A stretch of 64,000 nucleotides of DNA, taken from positions 372,001-436,000 of the forward strand of contig NZ_BSNS01000024.1 of assembly GCF_030160115.1 (NCBI RefSeq), read 5' to 3'. Numbering within the stretch: position 1 is the first letter of the stretch; every line of letters begins with the position of its first letter. Shown piece after piece: positions 1 to 7,676 of the stretch. The notes beneath the pieces are model-generated. The model did no database searches, was not told the origin of the DNA, and saw only the letters and a program-made list of their open reading frames with translations. Origin of the DNA: Devosia nitrariae (GTDB taxonomy: Bacteria > Pseudomonadota > Alphaproteobacteria > Rhizobiales > Devosiaceae). A program made the translations under genes and the position numbers.

Positions 1-2
1 CG

Positions 3-125
3 CACGACAGGGCGTTCGTGGAGGCGGTGGCTACTCGGTTCATGCTCATCGACAAGGGGCGGCTCACGGAGGTCGACTGGCCAGACACCTTCTATCGGCA
101 GATGCGCGAAGATGTGGAGGCCTGA
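3..125 (+). CDS. C-terminal end of an ABC-type ATPase (partial)
   Basis: Only the last 40 residues lie in the window; the 5' part is off the left edge. The fragment begins HDRAFVEAVATRFMLIDKG and continues through a WPDTFY segment to a TGA stop. An HDR followed by about eight residues and then an xxIDKGRL strand is what follows the Walker B region in ABC ATPases (the H-loop histidine and the last beta strand). The wording is closest to ABC-F (duplicated, soluble) ATPases, which act on ribosomes rather than in transport. With no Walker A or signature motif visible, the subfamily is a guess. It could equally be the end of an ordinary transporter ATPase. Confidence 0.6.
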   Translation, partial: HDRAFVEAVATRFMLIDKGRLTEVDWPDTFYRQMREDVEA

Positions 126-201
126 CAGAACAGTAAATGAAACCGCCGATCGAGTAGTTTTGCGGCAACAACCCCCGCAACCTTCCTCTTAGGAAGTCCC
201 T

Positions 202-597
202 ATGGATGGAGTTCGCGACAGGAAGTTAGTCTGCGTGTCCGGGGCCATGACAGAACGTCCTTTGCCGTCCTTTTCGGACGGCGCAGCTCCACCGCAAAAC
301 CATGACGTGCGCTTCATCGGCGCCGTGGCAGGACGCTATGCCCTGCCTGACAGGATAGTTCCTGGAACGGGAGCGTCGAAGTCTTTGCTTGCTGCCCTTG
401 TTCGATCGGCGCGCATGGCGGTGGTGGTGGCGCCGGTTCTGGGCAACGTCGGGAGCGGTGTGACCGCGCATTTCGATGCCTTCGGCATATTGCGCGGCAA
501 GATCATCTGTAGGCTGAACTCGGGATTCGCGATCGATATCGACGTCTGCGAGGATGGTCGCAGGAGACTGGCCGCTGCGTGGAGAGATCGATTATGA
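202..597 (+). CDS. PilZ-like N-terminal half, possibly cut by a frameshift
   Basis: This 131-residue frame has a good ribosome binding site (AGGAAG at 191-196, five bases before the ATG). Residues about 45-125 look like the first, degenerate domain of the two-domain PilZ proteins common in Hyphomicrobiales: a GRYALPDR start, an APVLGNVG segment and HFDAFGILRGKI followed by SGFAIDID. The cyclic-di-GMP binding residues (RxxxR and D/NxSxxG) are absent from this half. The frame stops at 597, while a homologous second half continues in another frame from 554. It may be a separate small protein, but a frameshifted single gene fits the homology better. The family assignment is from pattern recognition only. 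Confidence 0.5.
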   Translation: MDGVRDRKLVCVSGAMTERPLPSFSDGAAPPQNHDVRFIGAVAGRYALPDRIVPGTGASKSLLAALVRSARMAVVVAPVLGNVGSGVTAHFDAFGILRGKIICRLNSGFAIDIDVCEDGRRRLAAAWRDRL

Positions 598-1036
598 GAT
601 CGAGGGCGGTTTCGTGGTTCGGTTCCACTCGACTGACGAGGAGCGCCAGATACTGGCGGGCCGTATCGATTGGCTCAAGCACCACGTCCTGCACCAGGCG
701 TCGGAGCGGCGCCGGCATAAGCGCATTCTCCCGCGGCACCCACACGCACAGATCGTGATGGCGGGCGGACGCAGCGTTCCATGCCTCATCATCGATATGT
801 CACGTTCCGGAGTTGCCATATCAGCCGATATCAAGCCCCCGGCAATGGCGGTTTTGGCCGTCGGGGCGGTCCCCGGCCGCGTGGTGCGTCATCTCGACTA
901 TGGTTTTGCGGTCGAGTTCAACGAGTTGCAGGATATCGACCAACTGGAAGCGCTGCTGACGCTCAAGAGCCGCGCGGAAAAGCATCTGGCCGCCTCCGTT
1001 CTCGGACTATCCCGGCAAGCGCCCGAGCGTTCCTGA
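554..1036 (+). CDS. PilZ domain protein (c-di-GMP binding half)
   Basis: This 160-residue frame overlaps the preceding PilZ-like frame by 44 bases. Residues about 50-60 carry the arginine-rich ERRRHKR signature and residues 77-83 IDMSRSG, which together form the two-part PilZ cyclic-di-GMP site (RxxxR and D/NxSxxG). A VGAVPGRVVRHLDYGFAVEF stretch supplies the later beta strands. The first 30 residues (LRGEIDYEIEGGFVVRF, then AGRIDWLKHH) resemble a stretch of the upstream frame, as if a segment were duplicated. No convincing ribosome binding site precedes the ATG at 554, so translation may normally begin at 202. The likely role is sensing c-di-GMP to control motility, polysaccharide or attachment, but the target cannot be told. 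Confidence 0.6.
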   Translation: MVAGDWPLRGEIDYEIEGGFVVRFHSTDEERQILAGRIDWLKHHVLHQASERRRHKRILPRHPHAQIVMAGGRSVPCLIIDMSRSGVAISADIKPPAMAVLAVGAVPGRVVRHLDYGFAVEFNELQDIDQLEALLTLKSRAEKHLAASVLGLSRQAPERS

Positions 1037-1157
1037 GACGCGAACGGATAGGTTGCGGCTCCGGTTTGATGGCGGGTGGACCCCGATGTCGAAATCGGAG
1101 CCGCCCGTACGTTGTGAAGACATCCAGTACGCTGAACGGACACTACGGAGCGAAACG

Positions 1158-1763
1158 ATGTCTTCTACGGTGTTGTACATGTCGATGTCCCTGGATGGTT
1201 TCATCGCGGGGCCCAACGAGACACGTGACAATGGCCTCGGCGACGGCGGCGGCCGGCTGCACGAGTGGATTTTCCCAGGCGCGGAGGGCGGCGATTTCGA
1301 GGCCGCAGTTGCGCGGCTGCGGGGCGTCAATCGCCAAATCTACGACGAGGGATTGTCAACGGGAGCAGTGGTGGCCGGGCGCGGGACGTTCGAGCCGGCC
1401 AACGGCTGGGGCGGCGACCATCACGACGGAGTGCCCGTTTATATCCTCAGCCGCAGTCCGGCGCCCGCCTGGGCGGCCGAATGGCCCAACGTGCATTTCG
1501 TTAGCGACCTCGAACTGGCCATGCGGGAAGCCAAGCGGGCTGCCGGCGACAGGAATGTGCTGGTTCACGGCGCCGGTATCGCCCACCGGGCGATCACCGC
1601 AGGACTGCTCGACGAACTCGAGATCCACGTCGTTCCGGTTCTCTTCGGCGAGGGAAGGCGGCTGTTCGAGCACCTCGGCCTCCCGCAGCGCGAACTCGAG
1701 CGGGTCAGGGTTCTGGAGGGGGAGGATGGCGTAACTCACCTGCGCTACCGGGTCCGCCGCTGA
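1158..1763 (+). CDS. Dihydrofolate reductase family (RibD C-terminal-like) protein
   Basis: The start is placed at ATG 1158, which gives the family's typical N-terminus MSSTVLYMSMSLDGFIAGPN; an upstream in-frame ATG at 1053 would add 35 unconserved residues. At 201 residues the length fits the YwjB/YyaP-type group of RibD C-terminal domain proteins. SLDGFIAG near the start, VAGRGTFE around residue 87, and a C-terminal VLVHGAGIAHRAITAGLLDE segment are the NADP(H)-binding fold signatures. These are standalone reductases of mostly unknown substrate; neither folate nor riboflavin can be assigned. An intrinsic terminator follows directly and separates it from the convergent glnA. Confidence 0.8.
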   Translation: MSSTVLYMSMSLDGFIAGPNETRDNGLGDGGGRLHEWIFPGAEGGDFEAAVARLRGVNRQIYDEGLSTGAVVAGRGTFEPANGWGGDHHDGVPVYILSRSPAPAWAAEWPNVHFVSDLELAMREAKRAAGDRNVLVHGAGIAHRAITAGLLDELEIHVVPVLFGEGRRLFEHLGLPQRELERVRVLEGEDGVTHLRYRVRR

Positions 1764-1774
1764 CGCGGCACAAA

Positions 1775-1798
1775 AAAGGGGCCCGAGCGGGCCCCTTT
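1775..1798 (+). terminator. Bidirectional terminator between the DHFR-like gene and glnA
   Basis: A perfect inverted repeat (AAAGGGGCCCG, loop AG, CGGGCCCCTTT) lies between two convergent genes. It has an A-run on its left and T-residues on its right, so it can end transcripts from both strands. Confidence 0.85.
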
Positions 1799-1817
1799 CC
1801 GTTCGCATGCTCGGGTC

Positions 1818-3227
1818 TTAGGCCGAGTAGTACATCTCGTACTCGACCGGGTGCGGTGTATGCTCGAACCTGATGACCTCGGTCATCTTGAGGTCGATGT
1901 AGGCGTCGATGAAGTCGTCGTCCATCACGCCGCCGGCCTTGAGGAAGTCGCGGTCGGCATCGAGGCTGGAGAGGGCTTCACGCAGTGAGGCGCAGACGGT
2001 CGGGATGCTCTTGAGCTCCTCGGCCGGCAACTCGTAGAGGTCCTTGTCCATCGGATCGCCGGGATGGATCTTGTTGATGATGCCATCGAGGCCGGCCATC
2101 AGGAGAGCAGTGAATCCGAGATAGGGGTTGGCCAGCGGGTCGGGGAAGCGGACCTCGACGCGCTTGGACTTGGGCGACTGACCGAAGGGGATGCGGCAGG
2201 AAGCCGAGCGGTTGCGGGCTGAATAGGCCAGCAGCACCGGTGCCTCGAAGCCGGGAACGAGGCGCTTATAGGAATTGGTCGCCGGGTTGGTGAAGGCGTT
2301 GATTGCCTTGGCGTGCTTGATGACGCCACCGATGTAGTAGAGGCAGTCCATCGAGAGGCCTGCATACTGATCGCCGGCAAACAGCGGCTTGCCGTCCTTC
2401 CAGATCGACTGGTGGCAGTGCATGCCCGAGCCGTTGTCGCCATAGATGGGCTTGGGCATGAAGGTGACAGTCTTGCCGTAGGCGTTGGCAACCTGCTGGA
2501 TGGCGTACTTGTAGATCAGCACCTGGTCGGCCGACTTGATCATCGGGGCGAACTTGATGCCGAGCTCGTGCTGGGCGGAAGCGACCTCGTGGTGGTGCTT
2601 CTCGACGGTCACGCCCATCGAGCCCATGGCCTCGAGCATTTCGCCGCGGATGTCCTGGGCGCTGTCGAGCGGGGGAACTGGGAAGTAGCCTTTCTTCAGG
2701 CCGATGTGGTGACCGCTGTTGCCCGCCTCATAGTCGGCGTCGGAGTTGACCGGCAGTTCGGTCGAATCGACCTGGAAGCCGACCTTGTAGGTCGAGGTCG
2801 AGTACTTGACGTCATCGAAGAGGAAGAACTCGGGCTCAGGGCCGAAGACGACAGAATCGCCGATACCGCTTGATGCCACGAACGCTTCAGCCTTCTTGGC
2901 GATCGAGCGGGGATCACGGTTGTAGGGCTGGTAGGTCGAGGGCTCGAGGATGTCGCAGTTGATGGCGAGGGTGGCAGCGCTGAAGAAGGGGTCGATATAG
3001 GCAGAATCCGGATCGGGCATCAGGACCATGTCGGACTCGTTGATCGCCTTCCAGCCGGAGATCGAGGAGCCGTCGAACATCACGCCTTCCTCGAACGTTT
3101 CGGCTTCGATGACCGACTGGTCCATCGTCACATGCTGCAGCTTGCCGCGCATATCGGTGAAGCGCAGGTCTACATACTTGATGTTCTCATCCTTGATCTT
3201 CTGAAGGATGTCGCTTCCGGTGGTCAT
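1818..3227 (-). CDS. glnA: Glutamine synthetase, type I
   Basis: The enzyme makes glutamine from glutamate, ammonium and ATP and is the main ammonium-assimilating enzyme under nitrogen limitation. The start is ATG 3227 (MTTGSDILQKIKDENI), preceded by GGGGAAA. The frame extends further upstream, but 469 residues from this start matches the bacterial type I enzyme exactly. Active-site signatures are visible: MFDGSSISGW, the GPEPEFFLFDD segment, the NGSGMHCHQS histidine loop, the KRLVPGFEAP ATP region and NRSASCRIP. Tyr398 in the DLYELP motif is the adenylylation site, so GlnE control is expected. It lies 76 bases downstream of glnB and is probably cotranscribed from the sigma-54 type promoter before glnB. 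Confidence 0.98.
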   Translation of the reverse strand: MTTGSDILQKIKDENIKYVDLRFTDMRGKLQHVTMDQSVIEAETFEEGVMFDGSSISGWKAINESDMVLMPDPDSAYIDPFFSAATLAINCDILEPSTYQPYNRDPRSIAKKAEAFVASSGIGDSVVFGPEPEFFLFDDVKYSTSTYKVGFQVDSTELPVNSDADYEAGNSGHHIGLKKGYFPVPPLDSAQDIRGEMLEAMGSMGVTVEKHHHEVASAQHELGIKFAPMIKSADQVLIYKYAIQQVANAYGKTVTFMPKPIYGDNGSGMHCHQSIWKDGKPLFAGDQYAGLSMDCLYYIGGVIKHAKAINAFTNPATNSYKRLVPGFEAPVLLAYSARNRSASCRIPFGQSPKSKRVEVRFPDPLANPYLGFTALLMAGLDGIINKIHPGDPMDKDLYELPAEELKSIPTVCASLREALSSLDADRDFLKAGGVMDDDFIDAYIDLKMTEVIRFEHTPHPVEYEMYYSA

Positions 3228-3303
3228 AGGTTTTCCCCTGTCTAATTCGGAATGCTTGTTGGGATTGGGGTTCGGAATAGGGCGGCCGACGCTCGAGAAA
3301 GGT

Positions 3304-3642
3304 CTAGAGGGCGTCGTCGCCAAACTCGCCGGTACGGATGCGGATGGCCTGTTCGATCGGGTAGACAAAGATCTTCCCGTCGCCGATGCGCCCGGTCTGG
3401 GCCGCATTGCGGATGGCCTCGATCGCCTTTTCGGCGAGATCGTCGGGGCACACAACCTCGACTTTCACCTTAGGCAGGAAATCGACGACATACTCGGCGC
3501 CGCGATAGAGTTCCGTGTGGCCTTTCTGGCGGCCGAAACCTTTGGCTTCGGTGACAGTGATGCCCTGCAGGCCGACCTCCTGCAGCGCCTCCTTGACCTC
3601 GTCGAGCTTAAAGGGTTTTACGATCGCCTCGATTTTTTTCAC
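3304..3642 (-). CDS. glnB: Nitrogen regulatory protein P-II
   Basis: PII is the trimeric sensor of 2-oxoglutarate, ATP/ADP and, through uridylylation, glutamine; it controls GlnE/glutamine synthetase and NtrB. The start is GTG 3642 with a strong AGGAGGAA Shine-Dalgarno upstream. This gives exactly 112 residues, the standard length; an ATG at 3687 would add 15 unconserved residues and has no such site. Tyr51 in the T-loop (ELYRGAEYVVDF) is the uridylylation site. The C-terminus has the usual GRIGDGKIFV and IRIRTGE motifs. It precedes glnA in the same direction, as in other alphaproteobacteria, and its upstream region holds a near-consensus sigma-54 promoter. GlnB rather than GlnK is inferred from this linkage to glnA. 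Confidence 0.96.
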   Translation of the reverse strand: MKKIEAIVKPFKLDEVKEALQEVGLQGITVTEAKGFGRQKGHTELYRGAEYVVDFLPKVKVEVVCPDDLAEKAIEAIRNAAQTGRIGDGKIFVYPIEQAIRIRTGEFGDDAL

Positions 3643-3686
3643 GTCTTTCCTCCGCGTGGCTCCTGGGCAGGTACCGATTGGGTGCA

Positions 3687-3702
3687 TGCACGGTCTGTGC
3701 CA
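3687..3702 (-). promoter_or_regulatory. Sigma-54 type promoter of glnB-glnA
   Basis: Read on the minus strand the site is TGGCACAGACCGTGCA. The GG and GC dinucleotides are exactly ten bases apart, and it differs from the TGGCACR-N4-TTGCW consensus at one position. The -12 element lies about 45 bases before the GTG of glnB, leaving a short leader. Such promoters are fired by RpoN with NtrC. Confidence 0.75.
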
Positions 3703-3924
3703 TGCAGTTCCAGTTTGGGAAAATTAACGCCAGTCCATATACTTATACCTGTCACCTTACATTTCAGCTGAATAAGGCCCGCATACCGTTGTCCAAATTT
3801 TATGCAGTCGGCTTAATTCGTGAGCAGGATTGCTTCGTCGGCCGCTGAGCATCTGCCGCATCATTAGGCGAGGGGGCATAAAGGCAGGGTTCACAGCCCG
3901 TGCACGACCTGCCACAATCATGCT

Positions 3925-3953
3925 TTGACTGGCCCTCGAACTTGGTTTAGACC
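3925..3953 (+). promoter_or_regulatory. Sigma-70 type promoter of tRNA-Leu
   Basis: TTGACT (3925-3930), a 17-base spacer and TAGACC (3948-3953) sit about 28 bases before the tRNA. The same TTGAC-N17-TA arrangement precedes the other two tRNA genes in the window. Confidence 0.6.
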
Positions 3954-3981
3954 CTCGCCAACCCGGCCGACGGGCACTCTT

Positions 3982-4066
3982 GCGGGTGTGGCGGAACTGG
4001 CAGACGCACTGGATTTAGGTTCCAGCGCCGCAAGGCGTGGAGGTTCGACCCCTCTCACCCGCACCA
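3982..4066 (+). tRNA. tRNA-Leu (anticodon TAG)
   Basis: An 85-base class II tRNA with acceptor stem GCGGGTG/CACCCGC, an anticodon stem CTGGA/TCCAG around the loop TTTAGGT (anticodon TAG), a long variable arm, a GGTTCGACCCC T arm and an encoded CCA. It reads CUA and probably other CUN codons. It lies just before tig. Confidence 0.96.
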
Positions 4067-4116
4067 AAAGGGCTCGGCCGCCCGATAATTATGAGAACAA
4101 ACGGGATTTGAACCGA

Positions 4117-5511
4117 ATGCAGGTTACAGAGACCCTCAACGAGGGCTTGAAGCGTAAACTGAGCGTGACCATTCCTGCCAACGACCTCGTGACGCGCCTC
4201 GATGCTAAGCTCGACGAGATCAAAGGCAAGGTCACGATCAAGGGGTTCCGCCCCGGCAAGGTGCCCGCCACTCACCTCAAGAAGGTCTATGGCCGCTCGG
4301 CCATGTCCGAGGTGATGCAGGAAGCTATCAACTCGACGGTTTCCAATACGCTCGACGAGCGCGAGGAACGCGCGGCCGCCCAGCCAAAGGTCGACCTGCC
4401 GGGCGATCAGTCAGTGATCAATGACGTGCTCGACGGCAAGGCGGACCTCGCCTTCGAGGTCGAGTACGAGGTGCTGCCGCCCGTCAAGCTGATGAACCTC
4501 GAGGGTCTCGAGGTCACCAAGCCGGTTGTCGAGGTGAGCCCTGAGGATGTCGAGAAAGAGCTTCAGCGCGTCTTCCGGCAGAACCGAGGCTACGAGGACA
4601 AGGGCGATGACGCGGTGGTCGAGGAGGGTGACAATCTCGGCCTCTCCTTCGTCGGCAAGATCGATGGCGAACCCTTCCCGGGCGGCACTTCCGACCATGC
4701 CCACCTCGTCGTCGGCTCGGGCGAATTCATTCCGGGCTTCGAAGAGCAGCTCGTCGGGATGAAGAAGGGCGAGACCAAGGAAGTCAAGGTCACGTTCCCC
4801 AAAGACTACCAGAATGCAGATCTCGCCGGAAAGAAGGCGACGTTCGACGTAACGATCCTGCATGCGGATGCGCCGCGTGCCGGCGAGCTCAACGACGAGT
4901 TCGCCCAGAAGCTGGGTCTCGAGAACCTCGACAAGCTCCGCGAAGCGATCAAGGGGCAGATGGAGAACGCGCTCGTCTCGATGGGCCGCCAGCACATCAA
5001 GCGGCAGATCCTCGATCTTCTCGATGAAGGCCACAAGTTCGAGGTGCCGGCCCAGCTCGTCGAGGCCGAGTTCAATCAGATCTGGGAGCGCGTGAAGCAC
5101 GAGATCGAGCATCACGGCCGCAGCTTCGAGGACGAAGGCACGACCGAGGAAGAGGCGCGCGAGCAGTATCAGAAGATCGCCGAGCGCCGCGTGCGTCTCG
5201 GGCTCGTGGTCGCCGAGATCGGCAATGTCAACGAAGTCAACGTGAGCGAGGAGGAGCACCAGCAGGCGCTGATCGCCGAGGTGCGGCGTTTCCCGGGTCA
5301 GGAACAGCAGGTCTACGACTACTACCGCAAGAACCCGCAGGCGTTGGCTTCGCTGCGTGCGCCGGTGTTCGAGAACAAAGTGGTCGATTTCATCGCGGAA
5401 AAGGCCAAGCAGACCGAAAAGAAGATGACCCGTGAGGAACTGGCCAAGCTGATCCAGTCCGACGACGAGGATGAAGGCCACGATCACGACCATCACCACC
5501 ACGATCATTAA
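4117..5511 (+). CDS. tig: Trigger factor (ribosome-associated chaperone, PPIase)
   Basis: Trigger factor binds ribosomal protein uL23 at the exit tunnel and shields nascent chains. The start at ATG 4117 gives MQVTETLNEGLKRKL and 464 residues; an upstream extension would run into the tRNA. The ribosome-binding signature GFRPGK is at residues 43-48. The FKBP-type PPIase domain follows at about 165-250 (GDNLGLSFVGKIDGEPF, then FIPGFEEQLVGMKKGE), and the helical substrate-binding domain fills the rest. The C-terminus is unusual: after an acidic QSDDEDEG stretch it ends HDHDHHHHDH, which could bind metal. It heads the tig, clpP, clpX, lon block. A strong terminator follows, so tig is probably its own transcription unit. 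Confidence 0.97.
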   Translation: MQVTETLNEGLKRKLSVTIPANDLVTRLDAKLDEIKGKVTIKGFRPGKVPATHLKKVYGRSAMSEVMQEAINSTVSNTLDEREERAAAQPKVDLPGDQSVINDVLDGKADLAFEVEYEVLPPVKLMNLEGLEVTKPVVEVSPEDVEKELQRVFRQNRGYEDKGDDAVVEEGDNLGLSFVGKIDGEPFPGGTSDHAHLVVGSGEFIPGFEEQLVGMKKGETKEVKVTFPKDYQNADLAGKKATFDVTILHADAPRAGELNDEFAQKLGLENLDKLREAIKGQMENALVSMGRQHIKRQILDLLDEGHKFEVPAQLVEAEFNQIWERVKHEIEHHGRSFEDEGTTEEEAREQYQKIAERRVRLGLVVAEIGNVNEVNVSEEEHQQALIAEVRRFPGQEQQVYDYYRKNPQALASLRAPVFENKVVDFIAEKAKQTEKKMTREELAKLIQSDDEDEGHDHDHHHHDH

Positions 5512-5531
5512 GATCGCGGGGTCGAATCGAG

Positions 5532-5560
5532 GGGCCGTCCGGCAGCGGACGGCCCTTTTT
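5532..5560 (+). terminator. Intrinsic terminator after tig
   Basis: GGGCCGTCCG, loop GCAG, CGGACGGCCC, then TTTTT: a perfect ten-pair GC-rich stem with a U-run, 20 bases after the tig stop. Confidence 0.93.
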
Positions 5561-5644
5561 GTTTGCGGGTAAGGCAAGGGCCGGCTTGAACCCGCCCGGG
5601 GTCCGGCTAAGAGAAGACGATCGAGAGCAGAGCGGATTGCTTGA

Positions 5645-7117
5645 ATGGAGATATCGAGGCTGGCGTTGCTCACTCCCCAGGAGATGGGGCAGGCGGATCA
5701 TCTGGCCGTAGAGTCGGGCGTCCCATCGATCAGGCTGATGGAGGCGGCGGGGCTTGCCGTGGCAGAAGCGGTGATCGAGCGATACTATCAACGCTCGGTG
5801 TTGGTGCTATGCGGGCCGGGCAACAATGGCGGCGACGGGTTCGTTGTCGCCCGCATTCTCAAGGAGCGCGGCTGGCCGGTACAGGTACGGCTCGTGGGTG
5901 AACGCGAGGCGTTGCGAGGCGATGCCGCGACTGCGGCCGCGGCCTGGGGCGGGCGCGCCGAGCGGCCGGCCCCGGCTGAAGATCTGCAAGACGCCGACCT
6001 TGTTATCGATGCGCTGTTGGGGGCCGGACTCGACCGAGAGATCGAGGGGGAACTCGCAACGCTGATCGCGGCGGTCAATGCTGCCGGCAAGCCCGTCATC
6101 AGCATCGACGTGCCGAGCGGGATCGACGGGGCCACAGGGCAGGTGAGGGGCGTTGCAGTTCAGGCGACGGTGACGGTGACGTTCTTTCGTAAGAAACCCG
6201 GGCATCTGCTGCTGCCGGGACGGGAGCGCTGCGGAGACCTGGTGCTGGCCGACATCGGCATACCGGACGCGGTCCTCGCCGAAATCGCGCCGCAGACGTG
6301 GGAGAACGGGCCCGATCTCTGGTCGATCCCTAAACCCGCGCTCGGCTCGCACAAATACGACAGGGGCCATTGCATCGTGGTCTCGGGTGGTCCCCTCCAC
6401 ACGGGAGCGCCGCGGCTCGCGGCCATCGCTGCGTTGCGGGCCGGCGCCGGTCTGGTGTCACTGGCGGGGGCCCGCGAGGGTCTGCTGGTTCATGCCGCCC
6501 ATGTCACCTCGATCATGCTGCGTGACGCCGGCGATGCCGCCGCCCTTGCCGATCTCCTCGAAGACACCCGGCTCAACTCCGTCGTCATCGGTCCGGCGAC
6601 AGGCGTCGGCGAGGAAACACGCGCCAGGACGCTCGCCGTTCTCGCCTCGGGTGCGGCGGCAGTACTCGACGCGGACGCGCTGACGAGTTTCCGGGACGAT
6701 CCGCAGACGCTGTTCGCAGCAATCGAGGCGCGGCAGCGGCCGGTGGTGCTCACGCCCCACGAGGGTGAATTCACCCGGCTCTTTGCCGTCGACGGGTCCA
6801 AGCCGGACCGCGCCTGGTCGGCAGCGCTGAAGGCCGGCGCCATCTTGCTGCTCAAGGGCAACGATACGGTCGTTGCCCATCCGGACGGGCGGGTCGCGAT
6901 CAACAGCAACGCGCCCGCCTATCTCGGAACGGCCGGGGCCGGGGACGTGCTGGCGGGCATTGTCGCGGGCTTTTTGGCGCAGGGCATGGACGGATTCGAG
7001 GCCGCCTGTGCTGCTGTCTGGGTGCACGGGGAGGCGGCGACGCGCTTCGGTAAGCCGGGATTGGTCAGCGAGGACCTGCCGGGTCTGCTGCCGGAAGTGC
7101 TGGCTGAGCTCAGCTAG
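5645..7117 (+). CDS. nnr: Bifunctional NAD(P)H-hydrate epimerase / ADP-dependent dehydratase
   Basis: This enzyme repairs NADH and NADPH damaged by hydration. The N-terminal YjeF domain (about 1-210) epimerises the R and S forms, and the C-terminal ribokinase-like domain (about 225-490) dehydrates S-NAD(P)HX using ADP. GPGNNGGDG at 57-65 and the IDVPSGIDG loop mark the epimerase. HKYDRGHC, the PHEGEF loop and GTAGAGDVLAG mark the dehydratase, with the last motif holding the catalytic aspartate. The two-domain length of 490 is normal. It stands alone between the tig terminator and a small gene. The older symbol yjeF is often used. Confidence 0.95.
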   Translation: MEISRLALLTPQEMGQADHLAVESGVPSIRLMEAAGLAVAEAVIERYYQRSVLVLCGPGNNGGDGFVVARILKERGWPVQVRLVGEREALRGDAATAAAAWGGRAERPAPAEDLQDADLVIDALLGAGLDREIEGELATLIAAVNAAGKPVISIDVPSGIDGATGQVRGVAVQATVTVTFFRKKPGHLLLPGRERCGDLVLADIGIPDAVLAEIAPQTWENGPDLWSIPKPALGSHKYDRGHCIVVSGGPLHTGAPRLAAIAALRAGAGLVSLAGAREGLLVHAAHVTSIMLRDAGDAAALADLLEDTRLNSVVIGPATGVGEETRARTLAVLASGAAAVLDADALTSFRDDPQTLFAAIEARQRPVVLTPHEGEFTRLFAVDGSKPDRAWSAALKAGAILLLKGNDTVVAHPDGRVAINSNAPAYLGTAGAGDVLAGIVAGFLAQGMDGFEAACAAVWVHGEAATRFGKPGLVSEDLPGLLPEVLAELS

Positions 7118-7197
7118 CGCACACCCGCCACCGGCAAACTTGCCATCGCTGCAGAAATGGCTAGTGCATTGTCCAATCAACAGCGCGGAGCAGCCCT

Positions 7198-7428
7198 TTG
7201 ACCGACCTGACACTCGACCAGGCTTTCGAGAACATCTACGCCTCCATCAGAGACGACAACCGCGACCTGGACGCGCATATCGCAGCGCTCAAAGCCGTCC
7301 TGGCGCGCGAAGGGCTCAAGGAGGCGGTGTTCGAGCCGACCCGCCTGGCGCAGAACAACCGGCAGGGCCGCAAGATGATGCAGGCCTATTTCCGAAAGCG
7401 GGGCGTCGTCGTGTCGTTCGCCTCCTGA
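7198..7428 (+). CDS. Small conserved-looking protein of unknown function
   Basis: This 76-residue protein starts at TTG 7198 with GGAG seven bases upstream. It is largely helical by composition and carries a basic C-terminal patch (QNNRQGRKMMQAYFRKRG). It has no signal peptide, membrane segment or cysteine. Its sequence (LDAHIAALKAVLAREGLKEAVFEP) has the amphipathic periodicity of a real protein, and the frame has no better competitor. I do not recognise a named family. The basic end would suit nucleic-acid or protein binding, but that is speculation. It sits between nnr and clpP with no evident terminator on either side. Confidence 0.6.
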   Translation: MTDLTLDQAFENIYASIRDDNRDLDAHIAALKAVLAREGLKEAVFEPTRLAQNNRQGRKMMQAYFRKRGVVVSFAS

Positions 7429-7676
7429 GCAGAGGAAAGCCGGTAAACCTTGATCGAACACGCCCGGCGATCGGCTATTGAACGGCGCCGCAATGCCGCC
7501 TATGTGTCGCTTTACCGCGTGTTGATGCGGTTTCGTCAGCGGTCGGCCAGTCGCGCCGATCGGAATCCAAGGCACGACCTCCGGGGATTGGATGTCCGGC
7601 TTCCGGATGAGGGCCGTGCCGCAAACCGAGATGGCCGACCCGCTGATCCGGGGAAGGCAAAAGGGGCATCAGATAT

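Larger units (their letters stand above)
3643..3981. other. Divergent intergenic region between glnB and tRNA-Leu
   Basis: This stretch of 339 bases has no supportable gene. It contains the sigma-54 type promoter for glnB (3687-3702, minus) and a housekeeping-type promoter for the tRNA-Leu (3925-3953, plus). An ORF that crosses it on the plus strand is a shadow. I saw no clear NtrC-binding dyad in the middle, which is where an enhancer would be expected. Confidence 0.7.
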
